Assembly: GCF_005280275.1 (NCBI RefSeq)
Contig: NZ_CP040021.1
Location: 2,319,001-2,383,000, forward strand
Length of the DNA stretch: 64,000 nucleotides
Direction of reading: 5' to 3'
DNA from: Salinivibrio kushneri
GTDB lineage: Bacteria > Pseudomonadota > Gammaproteobacteria > Enterobacterales > Vibrionaceae
Shown: piece by piece, positions 57,671 to 64,000 of the stretch
Layout: each line of letters starts with the position of its first letter
Numbering within the stretch: the first letter of the stretch is position 1
The notes under the pieces: model-generated
Told to the model about the DNA's origin: nothing
The model's database searches: none
What the model saw: only the letters and a program-made list of their open reading frames with translations
Translations under genes and position numbers: made by a program

Positions 57671-58747
57671 TTACAGGACGTCAACTGCGTTGAGGTCTTT
57701 GAAAGCTTGCTCAAGGCGCGCAACCATCGACTCTTGCCCTTTACGTAGCCAAACGCGTGGGTCATAGAATTTTTTGTTAGGTTGATCGTCACCTTTCGGG
57801 TTACCGATTTGAGTTTGTAGGTAGCCTTCGTTGTCTTGGTAATACTGACGAATACCATCCCAAGTCGCCCACTGAGTATCGGTATCGATGTTCATTTTGA
57901 TCACACCGTAGCCAATGGATTCTTGAATTTGTGCTTCAGAAGAACCCGAGCCGCCATGGAAGACGAAGTTCAGACCATTGGTCGGTAGACCAAATTTCTC
58001 TGAGCAGTAAGCCTGTGATTCACGTAGGATTTCTGGCTTAAGTACCACGTTACCTGGTTTGTAAACACCGTGTACGTTACCGAATGACGCAGCAATGGTG
58101 AAACGGTGGCTAACGGCTGACAGTTTTTCGTATGCGTAAGCCACTTCTTCTGGCTTGGTGTAAAGATCAGCTGTATCAACATCGCTGTTATCCACGCCGT
58201 CTTCTTCACCACCCGTAATACCCAGTTCGATTTCTAGCGTCATGCCCATTTTGTCCATGCGCGCAAGATATTCGGCACAGATTTCCATGTTCTCTTCAAG
58301 CGACTCTTCAGACAGGTCAATCATATGAGAAGAGAAAAGCGGTTTGCCGTGCTCTTTGAAGAAGGCTTCACCCGCGTCAAGTAGGCCATCAATCCACGGC
58401 AGTAGTTTCTTCGCTGCGTGGTCAGTGTGCATGATCACAGGCACACCGTAGACTTCAGCCATCGCGTGAACGTATTTCGCACCGGCAACAGCGCCTTTAA
58501 TTTGCGCTTCTTGGCCTTCTAGTTTCAGACCTTTGCCCGGGAAGAAACCCGCACCACCGTTAGAGAACTGGATAACCACTGGCGCTTTTACTTTCGCCGC
58601 GGCTTCCATCACTGCGTTGATTGAGTCAGTGTTAACGACGTTGACTGCAGGCAATGCAAACTTGTTCTCTTTGGCAACTTCAAATACTTTCTGAACGTCA
58701 TCGCCAAAGATAACGCCAGGTTTTACAAAATCAAAAACTTTAGACAT
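57671..58747 (-). CDS. fbaA: Fructose-bisphosphate aldolase, class II
   Basis: FbaA cleaves fructose-1,6-bisphosphate to DHAP and glyceraldehyde-3-phosphate using Zn2+. The start at 58747 (MSKVFDFVKPGVIFG) gives 358 residues, the standard size; 36 extra in-frame codons upstream are leader. Asp109 and zinc-binding His110 are in IMHTDHAAK, and VFHGGSGSSE is the second signature. It ends the epd-pgk-fbaA run. Confidence 0.97.
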   Translation of the reverse strand: MSKVFDFVKPGVIFGDDVQKVFEVAKENKFALPAVNVVNTDSINAVMEAAAKVKAPVVIQFSNGGAGFFPGKGLKLEGQEAQIKGAVAGAKYVHAMAEVYGVPVIMHTDHAAKKLLPWIDGLLDAGEAFFKEHGKPLFSSHMIDLSEESLEENMEICAEYLARMDKMGMTLEIELGITGGEEDGVDNSDVDTADLYTKPEEVAYAYEKLSAVSHRFTIAASFGNVHGVYKPGNVVLKPEILRESQAYCSEKFGLPTNGLNFVFHGGSGSSEAQIQESIGYGVIKMNIDTDTQWATWDGIRQYYQDNEGYLQTQIGNPKGDDQPNKKFYDPRVWLRKGQESMVARLEQAFKDLNAVDVL

Positions 58748-58865
58748 GGCTCTTGTCCTATTCACTCGGGTTGTCTTTGCTGAACTGAGTAAAGATGCCT
58801 GAGGCACCTTTATCAATCGGGTGCAATCGTTTACGACTCGGCCTATTGTAGTCAAACGAAAGCAA

Positions 58866-58890
58866 GAACGGGAGATGTCACTCCCGTTTT
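58866..58890 (-). other. Hairpin in the pgk-fbaA gap
   Basis: AACGGGAG/CTCCCGTT with a six-base loop lies 10 bases past the pgk stop. The T tract is on the plus side, so on the coding strand it is more likely a processing or stability element than a terminator. Confidence 0.4.
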
Positions 58891-58900
58891 ATTATCTGGT

Positions 58901-60067
58901 TTATGCGTCTTTCGCACGTGCTTCCAGCATTTCTACCGCAGGTAGAGGCTTGCCTTCAACAAACTCTAGGAAAGCACCGCCACCGGTTGAGATGTAAGAC
59001 ACATCAGCTTGGATACCAAACTTATCAATCGCTGCGAGGGTATCGCCGCCACCCGCAACAGAGAAGCCTTCAGACTCCGCGATCGCTTTTGAAATGCCTG
59101 CCGTGCCCGCTTCAAAGTTCTTAAACTCAAACACGCCAACAGGGCCATTCCACAGAATGGTTTTGGCATTTTTCAAAATGTCCGCCAACGCTTGGGTTGA
59201 TTCAGGACCGAGGTCAAAAATCATATCGTCGTCTTGCACATCTTCAACGCGCTTGATCTCTGCTTCCGCGTTTTCATCAAATGCCTTCGCACACGCCACG
59301 TCGGTGGCAACAGGAATATGGCACTCTTCCATTAGAGATTTCGCCGTGTCGACTAAGTCCGCCTCATACAGCGACTTACCAACATTGTGACCGTCAGCGG
59401 CGATAAAGGTGTTGGCGATACCACCACCGACAACCAGTTGGTCTGCCACGGTTGACAGTGATTTCAGTACCGTCAGCTTGGTAGACACTTTTGAACCACC
59501 CACAATCGCCACCATTGGGCGTGCCGGGTTGTCCATCGCTTTGCCTAATGCCTCAAGCTCGTTAGCCAGCAATGGGCCAGCGCAAGCCACAGGCGCATAC
59601 GTGCCCACACCATGAGTTGAGGCTTGGGCGCGGTGAGCCGTACCAAATGCATCCATCACAAAAATATCGCACAGTGCCGCGTACTTTTTAGACAGCGCTT
59701 CGTCGTTCTTCTTCTCGCCTTTGTTGAAGCGAACGTTCTCAAGCACCACCAGCTCACCGGCGTTAAGCTCAAGGCCGTCTAGATAGTCTTTCGCGAGGCT
59801 GACCTGACAATCAAGTGCGTCATCTAGGTAGTTCACTACTGGCTGCAGTGAATACTGATCTTCAGGCTGGCCTTCTTCAGGGCGGCCGAGGTGAGAGGTC
59901 ACCATGACTTTTGCACCGGCTTCTAAGCAGTGCTTAATCGTAGGCAATGATGCCAAAATACGTGCATCAGAGGTCACTTTACCGTCTTTTACAGGCACGT
60001 TCAGATCAGCACGGATAAACACACGCTTTCCGGCAAGATCTAAGTCGGTCATCTTAATTACAGACAT
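58901..60067 (-). CDS. pgk: Phosphoglycerate kinase
   Basis: Pgk transfers phosphate from 1,3-bisphosphoglycerate to ADP in glycolysis. The start at 60067 ([11 protein letters not shown]) has GAGGA upstream and gives 388 residues. [17 protein letters not shown] near residue 14 is the family signature and the C-terminal [13 protein letters not shown] binds nucleotide. It is co-directional with epd (72 bases upstream) and fbaA. Confidence 0.98.
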   Translation of the reverse strand: MSVIKMTDLDLAGKRVFIRADLNVPVKDGKVTSDARILASLPTIKHCLEAGAKVMVTSHLGRPEEGQPEDQYSLQPVVNYLDDALDCQVSLAKDYLDGLELNAGELVVLENVRFNKGEKKNDEALSKKYAALCDIFVMDAFGTAHRAQASTHGVGTYAPVACAGPLLANELEALGKAMDNPARPMVAIVGGSKVSTKLTVLKSLSTVADQLVVGGGIANTFIAADGHNVGKSLYEADLVDTAKSLMEECHIPVATDVACAKAFDENAEAEIKRVEDVQDDDMIFDLGPESTQALADILKNAKTILWNGPVGVFEFKNFEAGTAGISKAIAESEGFSVAGGGDTLAAIDKFGIQADVSYISTGGGAFLEFVEGKPLPAVEMLEARAKDA

Positions 60068-60139
60068 ATGGTCCTCGCTATAAGGTTGCAAATTGAAACT
60101 GATTTAATCAGGGCAACACCCCACCCACGCTTGCGTCTA

Positions 60140-61144
60140 TTACGCCATGGCAAGTGTGGTATCTAACATTCGGTTGGCAAAGCCCCACTCGTTATCACAC
60201 CAAACCAGCGTTTTAATCAGCTGGTGATCACTGACCCGTGTTTGCGATCCATCGACAATGGCGCTGTGCGAGTCGTGGTTAAAGTCAATCGATACCAAGG
60301 GCGCTTCGGTATAATCCAGTATACCGTCTAATGTACATCGAGATGCCGTCTGCAGAGCTTGATTTACGTCATTAACTTTCACTTTAGTACGTACAGTGAC
60401 ACTTAAATCCATCGCTGTCACGTTTATCGTCGGCACACGGACCGAGATCGCCTCAAATTTGTCAGAAAATTTCGGAAAAATCCTACCAATTCCAACATGG
60501 AGTTTGGTATCCACTGGAATAATAGACTGGCTGGCAGTACGTGTGCGGCGCAGATCAGAGTGATACGCATCAATCACCTGCTGGTCATTCATTGAAGAAT
60601 GAATGGTGGTGATGGTGCCGGACTCAATCCCAAAGTGTTCGTCCAAGGCTTTGATCACCGGGACGATACAATTAGTGGTACAAGAACCATTGGAAACAAT
60701 GCGGTCATCGGCGGTCAATGCATCATGATTGACCCCGTAAATAACGGTTCTATCCACGTCTTGGCTGGCGGGGTGAGAGAAAAGGACTTTTTTAGCGCCC
60801 GCGGCAATATGGGCCTCCCCATCTTGACGCGTACCAAATTTGCCCGTGCAGTCCAAGACAATATCCACATCAAGGTCACGCCAAGGTAAAAGCTGAAGTT
60901 CCGGTAAGTGAAGCAGACGAATGCTGTCGGTGGCGACAAACAAGTGTTCTTGGTTATAGGAAACCGGCCAGCCGAAACGACCATGGCTTGAGTCATATTG
61001 CAGCAGATGCGCCATCGCCTCGGGCTCTGCGAGCTCATTAATCGCGACCACTTGAATGCGATCGTGCTTGCCACTCTCATACAGGGCTCGCAATACACTG
61101 CGCCCTATACGACCAAATCCATTAATTGCGACTCTTAATGCCAT
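60140..61144 (-). CDS. epd: D-erythrose-4-phosphate dehydrogenase
   Basis: Epd oxidises erythrose-4-phosphate to 4-phosphoerythronate for pyridoxal phosphate synthesis. It is GAPDH-like: NAD fold [19 protein letters not shown] at the N-terminus and catalytic Cys155 in [29 protein letters not shown] and the pgk context separate it from true GapA. I start it at 61144 (MALRVAING), 334 residues; the ATG two codons earlier is equally close to a poor ribosome site. Confidence 0.93.
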   Translation of the reverse strand: MALRVAINGFGRIGRSVLRALYESGKHDRIQVVAINELAEPEAMAHLLQYDSSHGRFGWPVSYNQEHLFVATDSIRLLHLPELQLLPWRDLDVDIVLDCTGKFGTRQDGEAHIAAGAKKVLFSHPASQDVDRTVIYGVNHDALTADDRIVSNGSCTTNCIVPVIKALDEHFGIESGTITTIHSSMNDQQVIDAYHSDLRRTRTASQSIIPVDTKLHVGIGRIFPKFSDKFEAISVRVPTINVTAMDLSVTVRTKVKVNDVNQALQTASRCTLDGILDYTEAPLVSIDFNHDSHSAIVDGSQTRVSDHQLIKTLVWCDNEWGFANRMLDTTLAMA

Positions 61145-61249
61145 GTCCATCGGTGCTCGTTTAACGATGACGCACAGTGTATCTCAAGCACGTAAAAGAC
61201 GCACGTGTTGTGTGACTCTTCTCACGCTAGCTGGGAATAAAATGCAGCA

Positions 61250-61281
61250 AAAAAACGCCCGTCCGGTAAAGTCCGAGACGG
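61250..61281 (-). terminator. Intrinsic terminator of irgA
   Basis: ACGCCCGTC pairs with GACGGGCGT across a 13-base loop and is followed by seven T on the minus strand. A second small hairpin (GCCACT/AGTGGC) precedes it near 61302-61319. Confidence 0.8.
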
Positions 61282-61340
61282 GCGTGGCCGTGTTAGGGTC
61301 GTGCCACTCTATAAAGTGGCATGGCTCCTTTTATCACGAG

Positions 61341-63305
61341 TTAGAAGCTGATATTCAGTCCTAACCAATAGCGGCGTTCATCACTGATATAGCCGTAGTC
61401 TTCATACTCACGCGTTTTATCCAATAGGTTATAAACCGCGCCTTGCAGTTCAATGGCATCGCTGAGCTGGTAGTTCATCCCGGCATCCACCAAGGTGTAA
61501 CTTGGCTCTATATTGCTGCGAGAAGATGGACCTGTCACAGGATCCATTTCTTCGCCACGGTGGGTCGCGCTCACCCAAGGACGCAACCTCTCAGTGGCTT
61601 GCCAATTAACTTCGCCATACGCGAGCTGCTGGGGGATTTGCGTTAAAGGCTGCCCCTTATAGTCACCGGTTTTTTGCTCTGAATCGGTATAGGTATAGCT
61701 GGCACTCACGTCGACCGTCTCCGTGACTGGCACGAATAGGCTCGCTTCAACCCCTTGAGTGACCGCTTCGTCCACATTAATCCGATAGGTTGGATCTGAG
61801 CCAAACTGGTTGGGGCCATCCGTGCACACCGAGGTTGGGCAAGTCACTCGGGTGATCTTATCTTCAAAGTCATTATGGAATGCGGTTAACGAGCCACTGA
61901 TCCCCGTATCGCTTTGGTAGTTGATACTGACTTCTGAGTTAATAGAGGTTTCAGGCTCCAAATCGGGATTGCCGTAGATATTTCCCCCGCGACTCACTTG
62001 CGCCCAATTCGGGGCAATTTCGCGCAGTTGTGGTGAACGGAACCCAGTAGCCACGCCGCCTTTCACCACCCAGTTGCTATTGAGTTGATACACGCCGTAC
62101 ACACGCGGGCTGGCGTGGTAGTCGTAGTTTTCATCATGATCAACACGTAAGCCGAGGGTCAGACTAAATGGCTCAATCACACGCCACTCATCTTCGACAA
62201 ATAAAGCCGCTTGTGTATTGTCAATCTCAGTTTGGCTCGACGCTTTATTAGAGGTAAAGTCCTCTAACTTCGCTTTGTTCACTGAGCCACCAACCGTCAA
62301 AGTGTGTGTTTCAAAATCGCGAATGAGACGGGTTTTAAACTCGGTGTTCTTAATCGTCATTTCACGACTTTTATTCCGGCTTTGCTCGTACTGTAAGTGT
62401 GAATCTGACCAGCCCCATGTCCAATGCCCTTCATGCCCAAGGGCGATTGATTGCCGTCGATATTCATTGTTGCTGTTTTCACATTTGTTGCCTCGACACT
62501 GGCTATCATCCGTGGGAACGGTTTTACCTATGTGACCATTTCGCTCTTGCGAACTCGCGCCTAAGTCCAAGGTCCACTGTTGATAATCGCTAGCATCATA
62601 GGTCAACGAGGTAGAAAGACTACGTAAAGATTTGTCCTCGTAACCAGAGAGAATATCGTCTTCTTGGCGTTGAACGTTTTGGCCCGATACCGTCATCCCA
62701 AGCTTATCGCTCAAGGCGCCAGAAAGGTAAAAATTGGCGCTTTGTTCGTCGCCTGATGCGCGTTTTTCTTGCAGTAAGGTGCTTAATTGCACATTGCCAT
62801 GCCATTCATGTTGTTCACGACGGGTAATAATATTAATCACCCCACCGATGGCGTCAGAGCCATACAAGGTCGACATCGGCCCCCGAATCACCTCGATACG
62901 TTCAATCGCTTGAAGGGGAGGTAACCAGCCTTGCTCAATGCCAGGGCCATCGCTATTCGGACGAGTCTCCCGGCTCGTCATACGCTTTCCGTCCACCAGC
63001 ATCAGGGTATACTTGGAACCCATTCCACGAATACTGATATCCTGAGTGTCACCGCCCCCTGTGACCACGACACCTGGAATACGTTTTAGGGCGTCTGTGA
63101 CGTCGCGATAATAACGATCTTCAAGTTGGTCACGGCTAATCACACTGATACTCGCTGGCGCCTTTGCCGTGGCTTGTTCAAACCCTGAGGCAGTGATCAC
63201 CATGGTTTCCGTATTTTGAGCGCCTGCTTCTGCCGCATGAATGGCACTCACAGGTATACCGGCTAATACCATCCCGATAACAACGGGACGAAGACAACTG
63301 GACAT
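61341..63305 (-). CDS. irgA: TonB-dependent siderophore receptor, IrgA-like
   Basis: IrgA is the outer-membrane receptor for enterobactin-type catecholate siderophores in V. cholerae. I start it at 63305 (MSSCLRPVVIGMVLAG) with GGAG six bases upstream, giving 654 residues with a signal peptide ending near HAA. The TonB box ETMVITA is at about 33-39, the plug contains DALKRIPGVVVTGGGDTQDI and STLYGSDAIGGVINIITRR, and the barrel ends in a C-terminal Phe (GLNISF). Two Fur boxes overlap the promoter and a LysR gene is divergent, as at V. cholerae irgA-irgB. Confidence 0.88.
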   Translation of the reverse strand: MSSCLRPVVIGMVLAGIPVSAIHAAEAGAQNTETMVITASGFEQATAKAPASISVISRDQLEDRYYRDVTDALKRIPGVVVTGGGDTQDISIRGMGSKYTLMLVDGKRMTSRETRPNSDGPGIEQGWLPPLQAIERIEVIRGPMSTLYGSDAIGGVINIITRREQHEWHGNVQLSTLLQEKRASGDEQSANFYLSGALSDKLGMTVSGQNVQRQEDDILSGYEDKSLRSLSTSLTYDASDYQQWTLDLGASSQERNGHIGKTVPTDDSQCRGNKCENSNNEYRRQSIALGHEGHWTWGWSDSHLQYEQSRNKSREMTIKNTEFKTRLIRDFETHTLTVGGSVNKAKLEDFTSNKASSQTEIDNTQAALFVEDEWRVIEPFSLTLGLRVDHDENYDYHASPRVYGVYQLNSNWVVKGGVATGFRSPQLREIAPNWAQVSRGGNIYGNPDLEPETSINSEVSINYQSDTGISGSLTAFHNDFEDKITRVTCPTSVCTDGPNQFGSDPTYRINVDEAVTQGVEASLFVPVTETVDVSASYTYTDSEQKTGDYKGQPLTQIPQQLAYGEVNWQATERLRPWVSATHRGEEMDPVTGPSSRSNIEPSYTLVDAGMNYQLSDAIELQGAVYNLLDKTREYEDYGYISDERRYWLGLNISF

Positions 63306-63321
63306 AATCAACTCCATTTTG

Positions 63322-63360
63322 TGATAATAATTATCATTTGTTCGTTGAGAATTATTCACA
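63322..63360 (-). promoter_or_regulatory. Tandem Fur boxes at the irgA promoter
   Basis: TGATAATTATTATCA at 63322-63336 is a perfect 7-1-7 Fur palindrome (TGATAAT-N-ATTATCA). TGAGAAT-T-ATTCACA at 63346-63360 matches the same pattern at 11 of 14 positions, 24 bases away. They lie 17-55 bases before the irgA start, so iron should repress irgA. Confidence 0.8.
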
Positions 63361-63389
63361 TGGATTCACGGACGCCTAGCCCCATAAAG

Positions 63390-63418
63390 GGAACATCTCG
63401 TTCCATTTATTGAACGAG
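63390..63418. promoter_or_regulatory. Interlaced dyads between irgA and irgB (putative IrgB site)
   Basis: GGAAC-N5-GTTCC (63390-63404) overlaps CTCGTTC-N8-GAACGAG (63397-63418), so the GAAC/GTTC element occurs three times. It lies upstream of the Fur boxes, where an activator of irgA such as IrgB would bind. Confidence 0.5.
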
Positions 63419-63477
63419 GTAATTTCTCTCCTTCTGGACAGCTGATGTGACGTCTTACTGGCGTTAAAAGGAAAGTT

Positions 63478-64000
63478 ATGCAGGATTTATCTTCGATCCG
63501 TTCGTTTGCGGCTTTGTGTCATCATCAAAGCCTCACGGCAGCCGCTAAGGCATTAGGTCAACCCAAATCAACGGTGAGTCGTCGCTTAGCTCAACTTGAA
63601 GCCGACCTAGGACAACCTTTAACGCAAAGACAAGGCAATAGACTGGTCTTAACCAAAGCGGGCGCGATATTTGCGCGATACTGTCATCAAATTATTGATT
63701 TAGCAGAAAGGAGTGAAGAGGCCATACAGGATTTAAATAATCACCTTCAAGGACCGATAGAAGTGATTTGCCACCCCGGAATGATGCGCGGCTGGGCGGC
63801 TCCATTGATCAGTCGTTTTCTCGCTGAGCATCCCAAAGTGTCCATCACATTAACAAGCGAAGTCAGTGCACAACGTATTCAGTCGGCCGATCTTATCATC
63901 TGGGCAGGAGACATCATGTTACCGGTCAATTGCCGCTCATATCAGCTTGGCCACTGGCAATATGGTATTTACGCGGCACCAGACTATGTCAGCCAATATG
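63478..64000 (+). CDS. irgB: LysR-family regulator IrgB, N-terminal part (window end)
   Basis: IrgB activates irgA in V. cholerae and is transcribed divergently from it, as here. The 174 codons present start at ATG 63478 with AAAGGAAAG upstream: MQDLSSIRSFAALCHHQSLT, then the HTH GQPKSTVSRRLAQLEADLGQ near residues 28-47 and the beginning of the ligand domain. The last 120 or so residues lie beyond the window. Assignment to IrgB rests on family and gene arrangement. Confidence 0.82.
   Translation, partial: MQDLSSIRSFAALCHHQSLTAAAKALGQPKSTVSRRLAQLEADLGQPLTQRQGNRLVLTKAGAIFARYCHQIIDLAERSEEAIQDLNNHLQGPIEVICHPGMMRGWAAPLISRFLAEHPKVSITLTSEVSAQRIQSADLIIWAGDIMLPVNCRSYQLGHWQYGIYAAPDYVSQY

Noticed and set aside
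63306-63359. Longer irgA N-terminus from an upstream GTG
   Set aside because: The extension would be encoded by the Fur boxes, lacks a ribosome site and would displace the signal peptide.

Overview
This window is chromosomal DNA of a gammaproteobacterium, almost certainly a member of the Vibrionaceae. The family-level evidence is a set of Vibrio-type genes: an IrgA-like siderophore receptor with a divergent IrgB-like LysR regulator, the biofilm regulator VpsR, the ArsR-type regulator HlyU and the Na+/phosphate cotransporter NptA. Several housekeeping blocks also keep the order known from E. coli and Vibrio. The roughly balanced base composition would suit Salinivibrio or Grimontia better than AT-rich Vibrio, but the genus is inference. 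The region is almost entirely core genome. I see no insertion sequence, prophage, integron, CRISPR array or rRNA.

Layout, left to right. 1-9.2 kb: the rimP(partial)/metY/leuU/secG/glmM/folP/ftsH/rlmE block on the minus strand, then yhbY (+), greA (-) and dacB (+). 9.2-25.8 kb: carAB and dapB, the murJ-ribF-ileS-lspA-fkpB-ispH cluster, rpsT (+), hlyU, nhaR, a small exported protein and nhaA. 26-36 kb: nptA (+) behind Pho-box-like sites, the rppH-ptsP-TSUP-lgt-thyA cluster, then an approximately 620 bp rppH/mutH intergenic region rich in DnaA boxes and GATC sites that matches the position of E. coli DARS2, followed by mutH, a 100-residue unknown, tas and a small Arg-rich protein. 36-42.3 kb is the most accessory part: a previously unlisted 31-codon ORF, an alpha-glucoside PTS permease with a GH4 6-phospho-glucosidase and a divergent GntR regulator, a PACE efflux protein and VpsR. 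42.5-50 kb: lysS-prfB (with the RF2 frameshift), recJ-xerD (dsbC missing between them), fldB and brnQ. 50-61 kb: trmN6, srmB, a Na+/alanine symporter, yggE, argP, argO, mscS and the epd-pgk-fbaA central-carbon cluster. 61.3-64 kb: the iron-regulated irgA/irgB pair, with irgB cut by the window end.

How the genes work together. The left half serves the cell envelope (GlmM, MurJ, LspA, Lgt, DacB, FtsH), translation (tRNAs, S20, IleRS, LysRS, RF2, RlmE, YhbY, RimP) and pyrimidine, arginine, folate, lysine and isoprenoid precursors (CarAB, FolP, DapB, IspH, ThyA). A sodium theme suits a halophile: NhaA/NhaR, NptA and an AGCS symporter. Regulatory DNA is readable in many places: a PurR box and a consensus promoter before carA, UUG starts for carA and rpsT, a GraL-like terminator hairpin in the greA leader, Pho boxes before nptA, tandem Fur boxes before irgA, a repeated operator between the GH4 and GntR genes, and a run of seven hairpins downstream of metY.

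The items most worth a second look are the DARS2-like region with its unusual GATC cluster and the odd mutH start next to it, the packed hairpin array beside the initiator tRNA, the small-protein module near 36 kb, and the loss of dsbC from a conserved locus. I did not find a clear candidate for a wholly new multi-gene system.
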